A stretch of 64,000 bases of DNA from an uncultured Acetatifactor sp. Its GTDB lineage: Bacteria > Bacillota > Clostridia > Lachnospirales > Lachnospiraceae. The stretch lies in NCBI GenBank assembly GCA_910577665.1, contig CAJTOJ010000021.1, forward strand, positions 1 to 64,000. The letters are read 5' to 3'. Under the pieces are notes generated by a model. It was not told the origin of the DNA and made no database searches. It worked only from the letters and a program-made list of their open reading frames with translations. The translations under genes and the position numbers were made by a program. This document shows, piece after piece, positions 53,553-62,451 of the stretch; the stretch's first letter is position 1; every line of letters begins with the position of its first letter.

Positions 53553-54305
53553 ATGGCAAGAAGAAAGATTATAGCCGGCAACTGGAAGATGAACATGACT
53601 CCCAGTGAAGCCGTAAAGCTGTGCGCGGACTTGAAGGATCTTGTAAAGACAGATGAGGCGGATGTGGTGTATTGCGTTCCCGCCATTGACATTGTTCCCG
53701 TTGTGGAGGCAGTCAAGGGAACCAATGTGGCAGTTGGCGCTGAAAATATGTATTTTGAGGAAAAGGGCGCTTACACGGGCGAAATCTCAGCAGCCATGCT
53801 GAAGGATGCGGGTGTGCAGTATGTCATTATCGGGCATTCTGAGAGAAGGGATTATTTCAAGGAAGACGATGCACTGCTGAATAAGAAGGTGAAGAAGGCA
53901 ATTGAAGCAGGACTGACCCCGATCCTTTGCTGCGGAGAGACTTTGGAGCAGCGGGAGATGGGCGTGACCATGGACTGGATCCGGCTGCAGATCAAATCCG
54001 ACCTGGTGGATGTGACTGCGGATCAGGTGAAGGAGATGGTCATCGCCTATGAGCCTATCTGGGCCATTGGCACCGGCAAGACCGCGACCACCCAGCAGGC
54101 CCAGGAGGTATGCAAGGGAATTAGGGATTGTATCGCTGAAATGTATGATGGCGCCACTGCGGCGGCGGTACGCATCCAGTACGGTGGTTCCGTGAATGCA
54201 GGAAATGCTGCGGAATTGTTTGCCCAGCCGGATATTGATGGCGGCCTGGTAGGTGGCGCATCCTTGAAACCGGATTTTGGCCAGATCGTGAATTATAACA
54301 AATAA
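53553..54305 (+). CDS. tpiA: Triosephosphate isomerase
   Basis: A 250-residue TIM barrel interconverting dihydroxyacetone phosphate and glyceraldehyde-3-phosphate. AGNWKMN near residue 8 carries the catalytic lysine; His95 is in IGHSERRDYF and Glu167 in AYEPIWAIGTGKT. The C-terminal YGGSVNAGNA and GGASLKP loops are present. It ends the gap-pgk-tpiA set and is followed by a strong terminator. Confidence 0.97.
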   Translation: MARRKIIAGNWKMNMTPSEAVKLCADLKDLVKTDEADVVYCVPAIDIVPVVEAVKGTNVAVGAENMYFEEKGAYTGEISAAMLKDAGVQYVIIGHSERRDYFKEDDALLNKKVKKAIEAGLTPILCCGETLEQREMGVTMDWIRLQIKSDLVDVTADQVKEMVIAYEPIWAIGTGKTATTQQAQEVCKGIRDCIAEMYDGATAAAVRIQYGGSVNAGNAAELFAQPDIDGGLVGGASLKPDFGQIVNYNK

Positions 54306-54381
54306 CTATTAGAAATAGGCAGCCAGGAAAACCAGATGCCATCCGGGTAAGGAAAATCTGGACGACATCTTATAGGAAAGC

Positions 54382-54435
54382 AGCCCTTCTGTACACATGG
54401 CCGGAAGGCCAGATGTTTTACAGAAGGGCTTTTTG
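54382..54435 (+). terminator. Terminator after tpiA
   Basis: AGCCCTTCTGTA (54382-54393) pairs with 54419-54430 and is followed by TTTTTGTGCTTTT. The rest of the gap 54306-54617 is AT-rich and holds no gene I can support. Confidence 0.85.
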
Positions 54436-54617
54436 TGCTTTTCTGCGTATTTTTATCGGGCATACTTGACATTTGCCGGAAGAAATGTAAAACTAAAATC
54501 TGAATAGAAGCATAATCTGGTGACAAAAGGAACTGCTTTGGTTATTGTTTTATGGCTTCGTCCCTTATAGTGACCTGTTTTGTGGTATGTATTCAAAAAC
54601 GGCGAGGAGATGTGCCA

Positions 54618-55259
54618 ATGGAGACTGGCATAATGTGTAACTGGAGGAATGTCCTGGGCAGCACAGAAGGACCTGTAACGGTGTTTTTAGCAGGGGGGTT
54701 GGGATTTTCCTGGAACTGGATCAATGTGTGTGGCTTGATTACAGTGGTTTTGCTGCTGATTCCCAATCTTGCCTTTGCCTTCAGATGCAAAGGGGCAGGA
54801 GGAAACCATGGCCAGAACAGATGCATGGATGTATGTGAGCAGGTAGGACGCTATGGCTCTATGATGTGTATGGTAATCTGTATCCAGAAGGATGGGTTTG
54901 GCTTTGAATCTGTGGGTGAACTGCTTGTCTATCTTTTGGGAAATGGGATCCTGCTGGTGGCCTACTGGATTGCCTGGGGCATCTATTTCTGGATCACTCG
55001 TCCGAGAACCTGGATCTCCAGGTCCCAGGGTCCTACAGCGGTGTTTGTGGCTGGCAGGCGAAATGTAAAGAAAGCATTATGGGTGCAGATAGCCCTGGCA
55101 GTGCTCCCTTCCTTGCTGTTTTTGCTGGATGGGGTGGTTTTGTGGAATATTCCGTTATTTGTCTGTGCTATTTTATTTGGGGCCAGTCATATTTATATAA
55201 CCTGGGAGAACTGTAAGAGACAGTTATCGAAGCCCTGTTGCTTGCAGCGGGGTTGTTGA
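54618..55259 (+). CDS. Hypothetical multipass membrane protein
   Basis: A 213-residue protein with about five membrane segments (NVCGLITVVLLLIPNLAFAF, LLVYLLGNGILLVAYWIAW, LPSLLFLLDGVVLW and others) and short basic loops. I do not recognise a family. GAGGAG lies eight bases before ATG 54618. The final residues (KPCCLQRGC) are encoded within a CTTG-loop hairpin related to the repeat at 12492-12525, so the original C-terminus may have been altered. Confidence 0.6.
   Translation: METGIMCNWRNVLGSTEGPVTVFLAGGLGFSWNWINVCGLITVVLLLIPNLAFAFRCKGAGGNHGQNRCMDVCEQVGRYGSMMCMVICIQKDGFGFESVGELLVYLLGNGILLVAYWIAWGIYFWITRPRTWISRSQGPTAVFVAGRRNVKKALWVQIALAVLPSLLFLLDGVVLWNIPLFVCAILFGASHIYITWENCKRQLSKPCCLQRGC
55233..55252 (+). 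repeat. CTTG-loop hairpin related to the 12.5 kb repeat
   Basis: CCCTGTTG-CTTG-CAGCGGGG, with two wobble pairs, matches the core of the perfect stem at 12499-12518. Confidence 0.55.
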
Positions 55260-55296
55260 CGGGTATATGCACTGAAGCGTATGCGGAGGTATAAAG

Positions 55297-56286
55297 ATGA
55301 TATTTAAATGCAAGAACTGTGGAGGGAATGTGGTATACAGTCCGGAGCGGCACACCATGTATTGCCCATACTGTGATGCGGAAAACAGCGGGGAACGGGA
55401 GGATGGCAACACGGAAGCACTCACCATATGCCCGAACTGTGGCGGAGAAGTACAGGTAGAGCTACATACTTCTGCCACTCAGTGTCCTTACTGTGATTGT
55501 CACTTGATCTTTGACGAGAGAGTGGAGGGCAGATACCAGCCACAGAAGATCATTCCCTTCCAGATGGGGAAGGAGAACTGCAAGAAATCCATCCGGGAGA
55601 AGTTCAAAAAATGTCTTTTTGCGCCCATTGATTTCCTGTCGGAGGTACGTCTGAACAGTATGCAGGGGATCTATGTGCCTTACTGGTTCTATGATTATGA
55701 TACCTGGTGTGAATTTCTGGGGGAGGGCACAAAAGTCCGGGTCTGGAGAAGTGGTAATACGGAGTACAGGGAGACTTCCTTCTACCAGATTCACAGGGAG
55801 CTGGAGATTGCTTTCCGGAATATTCCGGTGGATGCATCTGTCCAGATGCCGGATCAGGTGATGGATCTGATGGCTCCTTTTGACTACAGCCAGTTAACAG
55901 ACTTTGTGCCGGAATATATGTCTGGCTTCTATGGGGAGAAGTACAATATGGAAGCCGTGGAAGTGGAAGAGAGGGCCAGGTCCAGGATGGGACAGGATGC
56001 GGGCCGGATGCTGGTGGAGAGTTATGCAGGGTATAACACTGTGCGCTCCCAGCGACAGGATATCCGCGTGAATCACAGGGAGGTGGCTTTCTGTCTGCTG
56101 CCCATCTGGCGTTATCTGTATACATATAAAGGGAAGGAGTATCCCTTTTATGTGAACGGCCAGACAGGGAAGATAGTAGGGGCGGCGCCTCTGGACAAAG
56201 GAAGGGTATGGGCCTATGCGGGAACCTTTGGAAGTTGTGTGATGGCTACCCTGCTTCTGCTGTTGTTGCTGACCAGCTGGCTATAG
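55297..56286 (+). CDS. Zinc-ribbon membrane protein
   Basis: A 329-residue protein. Two four-cysteine zinc ribbons lie at the N-terminus (CKNCGGN, CPYCDAEN; CPNCGGE, CPYCDCH). A middle domain rich in aromatic residues (GIYVPYWFYDYDTWCEFLG) follows, and one membrane segment closes the protein (FGSCVMATLLLLLLLTSWL). Similar proteins are often mislabelled as helicase-like; no helicase motif is present. It may handle membrane protein quality or stress, but function is unknown. It is followed by a TPM-domain gene, a pairing that suggests a shared membrane role. Confidence 0.72.
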   Translation: MIFKCKNCGGNVVYSPERHTMYCPYCDAENSGEREDGNTEALTICPNCGGEVQVELHTSATQCPYCDCHLIFDERVEGRYQPQKIIPFQMGKENCKKSIREKFKKCLFAPIDFLSEVRLNSMQGIYVPYWFYDYDTWCEFLGEGTKVRVWRSGNTEYRETSFYQIHRELEIAFRNIPVDASVQMPDQVMDLMAPFDYSQLTDFVPEYMSGFYGEKYNMEAVEVEERARSRMGQDAGRMLVESYAGYNTVRSQRQDIRVNHREVAFCLLPIWRYLYTYKGKEYPFYVNGQTGKIVGAAPLDKGRVWAYAGTFGSCVMATLLLLLLLTSWL

Positions 56287-56387
56287 GAAACCGGCAAAAA
56301 GGGTGCAATGCTTCCGGGCAGCAGAGAGAACGGGAATCTTATATAGATGGATCTGTGGTATGGAACAGCAGGCAGGAGGGGATGAAA

Positions 56388-57293
56388 ATGGGAGAAGATC
56401 TGAAAAAAGAAGCCAGACGGCAGTACATAAGATACTTCCGGGTCTGGTTTGTGATAATCGGGATATTGGTTCTGGTGAATATGGGGCTGTGGATCTATCG
56501 CACTGTTCTGGACCGGCAAACCCGTGCCAACCAGGAGGCACCTGTAGAGCGGGTTTATGATTACGGGGATATGCTCACTGAGAAACAGGAGGAAGACCTG
56601 CGGGTGCATATTGCCAGGATGGAAAAGCGCTACAAGATTGATATTGTGCTGGTAACCATGCGGCAGCCGGTGGAAGGTCAGGAAGCCCAGGAGACATACG
56701 GCTACCGTTCTGTATACTGGGAACAGAATATGCAGGACCTGGCAGATGATTTCTGGGATGAACACCGGTATGGATACAATAAGGGATTTGAGGGAGATGG
56801 TGCCCTTCTGCTGGACAATCGGTATGAAGGGCAGCGGGGAGAACACCTAAGCACCAGTGGCAGGGTAGAGTATGCGTTTGACATGGATGACATTGATGAT
56901 GTGCTGGACCAGGTGGATAAATATTATGACACCGATCCCTACCAGGCCTATATAGCCTTTGTGGACGGGGTGTGCAGGAAAATGGGACACAGTATGCTGT
57001 CACCTGTTTCCCTTCTGCTGTGCCTGGTGGGCACGCTGGTAGCAACCCTGGTCTATGCCGCCAGTCATATGAGTCCCCGGCTGGCAGAAAATAGCATCCG
57101 GGTGAACACTTATGTGGAAGGGGGGAAGCCAGAGCTGAAGCATAAATCAGACCAGTTCCTCCGTAAATCCCTGGTAAAGCGCCATATTGAGACTTCCGGC
57201 AGCAGTGGCAGGAGCAGTAGCCGAAGCGGAGGGGGCGGGCACCATCGCAGCAGCAGTGGGGCCAGCCATGGTGGCGGAAGCCGTAGGCATTAG
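56388..57293 (+). CDS. TPM-domain membrane protein
   Basis: A 301-residue protein with an N-terminal membrane segment (FVIIGILVLVNMGLWIY), an extracellular TPM domain (VYDYGDMLTEKQEEDLRVHI, DIVLVTMR, GDGALLLDN), a second membrane segment (VSLLLCLVGTLVATLVYAA) and a Ser/Gly/His-rich tail (SGGGGHHRSSSGASHGGG). TPM proteins are found in membrane and photosystem repair contexts; here function is unknown. ATG 56388 has AGGAGG eight bases upstream. Confidence 0.82.
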   Translation: MGEDLKKEARRQYIRYFRVWFVIIGILVLVNMGLWIYRTVLDRQTRANQEAPVERVYDYGDMLTEKQEEDLRVHIARMEKRYKIDIVLVTMRQPVEGQEAQETYGYRSVYWEQNMQDLADDFWDEHRYGYNKGFEGDGALLLDNRYEGQRGEHLSTSGRVEYAFDMDDIDDVLDQVDKYYDTDPYQAYIAFVDGVCRKMGHSMLSPVSLLLCLVGTLVATLVYAASHMSPRLAENSIRVNTYVEGGKPELKHKSDQFLRKSLVKRHIETSGSSGRSSSRSGGGGHHRSSSGASHGGGSRRH

Positions 57294-57442
57294 GGTACTG
57301 ATAGCTGCTTTCCAGAATCGGCCGGAGGGTGGCTTCCCTGTCTGTCTGGTTCCTGTAGGCATAGAGTTAGATATGATGTTAAAACGCAGTGACAAAGGTT
57401 GTTCCCTGGGGAGTTCTTCCCGGGGAAGGCGAAGAGAAAGAA

Positions 57443-57476
57443 AAAGACCACCTACATGACGGTATAGGTGGTCTTT
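57443..57476. terminator. Bidirectional terminator after rpsT
   Basis: AAAGACCACCTA (57443-57454) pairs perfectly with 57465-57476. It lies between the TPM gene and rpsT, which converge. Confidence 0.8.
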
Positions 57477-57512
57477 GGTCTTCTATTATTATGGAAAGGC
57501 AAATCCGATAAC

Positions 57513-57776
57513 CTAAGCCATCTTGTTTACAGCCTTGCTGATGCTGGAAACCTTGCGGGCCGCGTTATTCTTGTGGTAAACGCCCTTGCTGCAAGCCATC
57601 TCAATGGTCTTGGTGGCAGCAGCGAGCTGGGACGTGGCAGCAGCCTTGTCACCGGATTCGATCGCGGCATATACCTTCTTGATGGCAGTCTTAACACCGG
57701 ACCTTATGGACTTGTTCCGTTCAGCCCTGGCGCGGTTTACCAGAATTCTCTTTTTCGCAGATTTAATGTTAGCCAA
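57513..57776 (-). CDS. rpsT: Ribosomal protein S20
   Basis: An 87-residue, very basic 30S protein (ANIKSAKKRILVNRARAERN at the start). The start is the TTG at 57776, with GGAGGT seven bases before; this gives the normal family N-terminus. A start at the in-frame ATG (57791) would place the ribosome binding site inside the gene. A non-ATG start is common for S20 and may limit expression. Confidence 0.95.
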   Translation of the reverse strand: MANIKSAKKRILVNRARAERNKSIRSGVKTAIKKVYAAIESGDKAAATSQLAAATKTIEMACSKGVYHKNNAARKVSSISKAVNKMA

Positions 57777-58119
57777 GTCGTACACCTCCAATTTTATGCA
57801 ATCTGATCTAAATGTTTGTAGTGAAACTGTTTCGCATTAGCCAGACACGGAGGGCTAAGGCAAACACACTTCTGTAGTTTAGTAAATATTTGAAATTTTG
57901 TCAATACATAATCCGGGATTTTTTGTAAAAAATATGAAGAACAAGTTATTGTTCACTCGATACTGCCGCGAGGTGTTTTCACGTGTTCTTTGCGTGACAA
58001 ACCCGAGACTGCGTGCGCGAAATCGCAAGAACAGCAACAAGAACAGAGATTGCCGGACGTCTTTCCATTGTCCGGCAATGTGGAAACGGCAACAATACAC
58101 AGCGGGGAATGTGAGGGAT
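57777..58119. other. Divergent spacer between rpsT and gpr
   Basis: No gene is seen. A perfect ten-base-pair stem, ATTGCCGGAC (58049-58058) with 58070-58079, lies 40 bases before gpr. A weak sigma-G-like pair, TAAATA and CATAATC, lies near 57886-57916 but is not convincing. Confidence 0.5.
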
Positions 58120-59040
58120 ATGGGAAATTTTCAGGCAAGAACAGATCTGGCTCTGGAAGCCAGGGAGAGCATTGGTGAGGCGGACAGTGAGCTAAGGGGT
58201 GTCAGGGTGGAAGAAGCCTATCATAAGGAAGAGGATGTCCGGGTTACAAAGGTGATGATTGACACCAGGAATGCTGCGAAGATCATGGGTAAACCGGTGG
58301 GAACTTATGTGACCATGGAAGCACCTGCCATGGTGGAGCCGGATGAGGACTACCACAGGGAGATATCCGCCTGCCTGGCCGGGGAGCTGAGACAGCTGCT
58401 GCCGGAGTCTTCCGGGGAATTGTCCGTGCTGGTGGTGGGACTGGGTAACCGGGAAGTGACAGCGGATGCCCTGGGACCAAGGGCAGTGGACAATCTTCTG
58501 GTGACCAGGCACATTGTAAAGGAGTATGGTGCCGCCGCCTACAGCCGTGAGAAAATGAACCAGATCAGTGCCCTGGAGCCGGGAGTTATGGCCAAGACCG
58601 GAATGGAGACGGCCGAGATTGTAAAAGGAGTGGTCTGTGAGACTTCCCCGGATGTAATCATTGTCATAGATGCCCTGGCGGCCCGCAGCACCAGGCGGCT
58701 GAACCGCACCATTCAGATCACCAACACGGGTATCCAGCCGGGATCCGGGGTGGGGAACCACAGGAATGCCTTGACACAGGAGAGTCTGGGAGTGCCGGTG
58801 GTGGCTATCGGGATCCCTACGGTGGTGGATGCTGCCACCATTGTATGTGATGCCCTGGAGAAGCTTCTGGAGGGAGAGGAGGATCTGGACGTGGTAAAGT
58901 ATATGAGCAGGCAACAGCCCGGTTTTCCAGAACTGCACAATATGTATATGACAGGAAAGGACATAGATGCCGTGATTAAGAGGATCAGCTTCACGGTGTC
59001 TGAAGGGATCAATATGGCTCTTGGAGGAGGCGCTTTGTAA
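58120..59040 (+). CDS. gpr: Spore germination protease Gpr
   Basis: A 306-residue protease that degrades small acid-soluble proteins in the germinating spore. The N-terminus QARTDLALEARE contains a sequence like the self-cleavage site that activates the zymogen. Core motifs are LVVGLGNREVTADALGP near residue 106 and VIDALAARSTRRLNRTIQI near 187. It is followed by spoIIP, as in Bacillus. Although in the late forespore regulon of studied spore formers, no clear sigma-G promoter was found. Confidence 0.95.
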   Translation: MGNFQARTDLALEARESIGEADSELRGVRVEEAYHKEEDVRVTKVMIDTRNAAKIMGKPVGTYVTMEAPAMVEPDEDYHREISACLAGELRQLLPESSGELSVLVVGLGNREVTADALGPRAVDNLLVTRHIVKEYGAAAYSREKMNQISALEPGVMAKTGMETAEIVKGVVCETSPDVIIVIDALAARSTRRLNRTIQITNTGIQPGSGVGNHRNALTQESLGVPVVAIGIPTVVDAATIVCDALEKLLEGEEDLDVVKYMSRQQPGFPELHNMYMTGKDIDAVIKRISFTVSEGINMALGGGAL

Positions 59041-59139
59041 GCCGGAAGCAGTACTTTGCATGGAACCGCTTAGACAGGCATATATTGTTACAGTTATGGC
59101 GACAATATTCTGGAAGGGAAGTGTGTTTCCGTAGAGAGA

Positions 59140-60471
59140 GTGAACACAGCAGGCGCACTGGCAAAGAAAGTGTCCATATTGGCAGTTTTGTTTCTGGTAT
59201 TACAGACAGTTGCAGCAGGATGTAGTGAGCGGCACACAGAAGACGGGAATGTCAGAGATACTTTTGGAATGGGAATGCTTGCAGACCTGGCAGGTGTGTC
59301 CGCAGATACCCTGTATGATACGTTTGTCCCCTGTTATGCCTACATGCGGGAAAGCAGTCATGAGACGTACTGGCTTTTGCAGGCGCAGGTGGAAAGCCTG
59401 CTGCCTTTTTATGGCTATCTGTCCGGGGAAGTGCAGGAAGAGGCAAGAACCATAATGCTGGAGGAGGCCAGGGAAGGAGACACATTTCCGGGAATCCTGG
59501 TAGATGGAGATAGCAGCAGTAGCCAGCCAGACGGATATGGGGAAGATGGTATGGCAGATGGTGTGGAAAATGAGGCTGGTACATACGGGGAAACCGGACT
59601 GGCCGGCACAGACCCGTCCCTGGCCGATCTGCTGCGCACGGAAAATGAGGCCGCCATGCAGATGTGGCAGGGGAATGGCAGTCCCTTTGTGCCACACAGC
59701 CAGGTACAACAGGTGGACCTGGAAGCCATGAGGAACTATGAGACTTTGGTGAAAACCTTTTACACAGTGGATTCCAACACCATGGCAGGCAGTGACCAGT
59801 TGAATGTGGAGAAACTGCTTTCCAGGGATATGACACTTGTCAAGGAGGATACGGCAGGGCCACAGATCCTGATCTATCATACCCACTCCCAGGAGGCCTT
59901 TGCTGACTCTGTGCCAGGGGACCGCAATACTTCCATAGTAGGAGTGGGAGACAGACTGACGCAGATTCTTACGGACACCTATGGATACCAGGTGATGCAT
60001 CACACAGGGGAGTATGATGTGGGAACCCGGGACGATGCCTATGCCAGATCTCTGCCGGAGATTGAACAGATCCTGGAGGAGTATCCTTCCATAGAGGTGG
60101 TGATTGACTTACATAGGGATGCCATGCCGGAATCTACCAGGCTGGTCATGGATCTGGATGGCAGGCCCACAGCCCGTTTTATGTTCTTCAACGGATTAAG
60201 CCGCACCAGAAAGACAGGAAATATTTCCTATCTGTACAATGAGAACCTGTCGGATAATCTGGCCTTTTCTTTCCAGATGGAGAAAAAGGCAATGGAATAT
60301 TATCCGGGACTGACCAGGAAGATATACTTAAAAGGTTATCGCTACAACATGCACTTAAGTCCCAGGTACCTGCTTATCGAACTGGGTGCACAGAACAATA
60401 CAGTGGAGGAGGCAATGAATGCCTGCGATCCCCTGGCCCACATACTGGATCTGGTATTGTCTGGACAATAG
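59140..60471 (+). CDS. spoIIP: Stage II sporulation protein P
   Basis: A 443-residue amidase/endopeptidase that, with SpoIID and SpoIIM, removes septal peptidoglycan for engulfment. A membrane segment near the N-terminus (VSILAVLFLVLQTVAAG) precedes a 200-residue linker and the catalytic domain with LIYHTHSQEAF near residue 245 and VVIDLHRDAMP near 320. The GTG start at 59140 is poorly supported. A seven-base inverted repeat ATATTGT/ACAATAT (59082-59108) lies just upstream. Confidence 0.93.
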   Translation: MNTAGALAKKVSILAVLFLVLQTVAAGCSERHTEDGNVRDTFGMGMLADLAGVSADTLYDTFVPCYAYMRESSHETYWLLQAQVESLLPFYGYLSGEVQEEARTIMLEEAREGDTFPGILVDGDSSSSQPDGYGEDGMADGVENEAGTYGETGLAGTDPSLADLLRTENEAAMQMWQGNGSPFVPHSQVQQVDLEAMRNYETLVKTFYTVDSNTMAGSDQLNVEKLLSRDMTLVKEDTAGPQILIYHTHSQEAFADSVPGDRNTSIVGVGDRLTQILTDTYGYQVMHHTGEYDVGTRDDAYARSLPEIEQILEEYPSIEVVIDLHRDAMPESTRLVMDLDGRPTARFMFFNGLSRTRKTGNISYLYNENLSDNLAFSFQMEKKAMEYYPGLTRKIYLKGYRYNMHLSPRYLLIELGAQNNTVEEAMNACDPLAHILDLVLSGQ

Positions 60472-60490
60472 AGGAAAATTCTGCTACAAT
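60462..60490 (+). promoter_or_regulatory. Sigma-A promoter of lepA
   Basis: TGGACA (60462-60467), 17 bases, and TACAAT (60485-60490). The -35 lies in the end of spoIIP. Confidence 0.7.
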
Positions 60491-60600
60491 CATACTGCCC
60501 ACAGGAGAAATGGTCCTGGTCTGACTGGTAGATTTCGGGGAAGGCTGGAATGACCTATCAGACACCGGTGGAGTTGTAGCTGGAAAGTGAGGAAGAACAA

Positions 60601-62415
60601 ATGGCAATCCTGGATCAGAGTAAAATACGCAATTTTTGTATTGTGGCACATATAGATCATGGCAAATCCACCCTGGCAGACCGCATCATTGAGCATACCG
60701 GTCTGCTCACCAGCAGGGAGATGCAGGCCCAGGTTCTGGACAATATGGAGCTGGAGAGAGAGCGGGGCATCACCATCAAGGCCCAGGCCGTCCGTACTGT
60801 CTACAAAGCCCGGAATGGAGAGGAATATATCTTTAACCTGATCGACACTCCGGGCCATGTGGATTTTAACTATGAAGTAAGCCGTTCCCTGGCGGCCTGT
60901 GACGGAGCTATCCTGGTGGTGGATGCCGCCCAGGGCATTGAGGCCCAGACCCTGGCCAATGTGTACCTGGCCCTGGATCACAATCTGGATGTGTTTCCGG
61001 TGATCAATAAAATCGACCTGCCCAGCGCCCAGCCCCAGCATGTGATAGAGGAGATCGAGGATGTGATCGGCATCGAGGCCCAGGATGCCCCCTTGATCTC
61101 CGCAAAGAACGGTATCGGGATCGAGGAAGTCCTGGAACAGATCGTGACGAAGATCCCGGCGCCGTCAGGGGATCCGGCAGCTCCTCTGCAGGCACTGATT
61201 TTTGACTGTGTATACGATTCCTATAAGGGTGTGATCATTTTCTGCCGCATTATGGAAGGCTGTGTGAAAAAGGGAACCCGGATCCATATGATGGCCACAG
61301 GGTCCACAGAGGAAGTGGTGGAAGTGGGATATTTCGGTGCAGGACAGTTTATTCCCTGCGAAGAGCTGTCTGCCGGAATGGTGGGCTATATCACGGCATC
61401 CATCAAGAATGTGAAGGATACGGCGGTAGGTGACACAGTGACAGATGCAGACCGTCCCTGTGCCCAGGCCTTGCCTGGATATAAGAAGGTACAGTCCATG
61501 GTCTACTGCGGCATGTACCCGGCAGACGGGGCCAAATATCCGGATCTCAGGGATGCCTTGGAGAAGCTCCAGTTAAACGATGCCTCTCTGCAGTATGAGC
61601 CAGAAACATCCATAGCCCTTGGTTTTGGCTACCGTTGCGGCTTCCTGGGGCTGTTGCACTTAGAGATCATTGAGGAACGCCTGGAGCGGGAATACAACCT
61701 GGATCTGGTGACCACGGCACCTGGTGTGGTGTATAAGGTATACAAGCATAACGGCGAGATGGTAGAGCTGACCAATCCGTCCAACCTGCCGGATCCCTCA
61801 GAGATTGAGCATATGGAGGAACCCATTGTCAGTGCAGAGATCATGGTGACAAATGAATTTATCGGTTCCATCATGGAACTGTGCCAGGAGAGAAGGGGAC
61901 GTTATCTGGGGATGGAATACATGGAAGGAACCAGGGCGCTTTTAAAATATGAGCTGCCTTTGAACGAGATCATCTATGACTTTTTTGACGCCTTGAAATC
62001 CCGTTCCAGGGGTTACGCATCTTTTGATTATGACATCAAGGGATATGAGGAATCGAAGCTGGTGAAGCTGGATATCCTCATCAACCGGGAGGAGGTAGAT
62101 GCCCTCTCGTTTATCGTCCATGCAGATTCCGCCTATGAGAGAGGCAGGAAGATGTGCGAAAAGCTTAAGGATGAGATCCCCAGGCATCTTTTCGAGATCC
62201 CGATCCAGGCGGCTATAGGCGGCAAGATCATCGCCAGGGAAACCGTAAAAGCCATGCGCAAAGATGTGCTGGCAAAATGCTATGGCGGAGACATAACCCG
62301 CAAGAAGAAGCTGCTGGAGAAGCAGAAAGAGGGCAAGAAGCGTATGCGGCAGGTGGGCAATGTAGAGATTCCCCAGAAGGCGTTTATGAGCGTACTGAAA
62401 CTGGATGACAGGTAA
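60601..62415 (+). CDS. lepA: Elongation factor 4 (LepA)
   Basis: A 604-residue translational GTPase. G1 is AHIDHGKST near residue 16, G3 DTPGHVDF near 81 and G4 NKIDLP near 135. Domains II-V and the LepA-specific C-terminal domain (GGDITRKKKLLEKQKEGKKRM) are complete. It acts on stalled ribosomes or in 30S assembly. It precedes hemW closely, a gene pair common in bacteria. Confidence 0.97.
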   Translation: MAILDQSKIRNFCIVAHIDHGKSTLADRIIEHTGLLTSREMQAQVLDNMELERERGITIKAQAVRTVYKARNGEEYIFNLIDTPGHVDFNYEVSRSLAACDGAILVVDAAQGIEAQTLANVYLALDHNLDVFPVINKIDLPSAQPQHVIEEIEDVIGIEAQDAPLISAKNGIGIEEVLEQIVTKIPAPSGDPAAPLQALIFDCVYDSYKGVIIFCRIMEGCVKKGTRIHMMATGSTEEVVEVGYFGAGQFIPCEELSAGMVGYITASIKNVKDTAVGDTVTDADRPCAQALPGYKKVQSMVYCGMYPADGAKYPDLRDALEKLQLNDASLQYEPETSIALGFGYRCGFLGLLHLEIIEERLEREYNLDLVTTAPGVVYKVYKHNGEMVELTNPSNLPDPSEIEHMEEPIVSAEIMVTNEFIGSIMELCQERRGRYLGMEYMEGTRALLKYELPLNEIIYDFFDALKSRSRGYASFDYDIKGYEESKLVKLDILINREEVDALSFIVHADSAYERGRKMCEKLKDEIPRHLFEIPIQAAIGGKIIARETVKAMRKDVLAKCYGGDITRKKKLLEKQKEGKKRMRQVGNVEIPQKAFMSVLKLDDR

Positions 62416-62451
62416 AAGCGGGCGGAAATTTTTCCCGAGGTGGCAGGAGAT

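Noticed and set aside
51881..53725. Minus-strand open frame of 614 residues opposite pgk
   Set aside because: Shadow of strongly biased plus-strand coding; no domain and no ribosome binding site.
54466..54500. TTGACA and TAAAAT with 22-base spacing as a second Spo0A-type promoter
   Set aside because: No 0A box is nearby and the -10 is weak, unlike the spoIIGA promoter.
57886..57916. Sigma-G promoter for gpr
   Set aside because: TAAATA and CATAATC both deviate from consensus and the leader would be about 200 bases; too weak to annotate.
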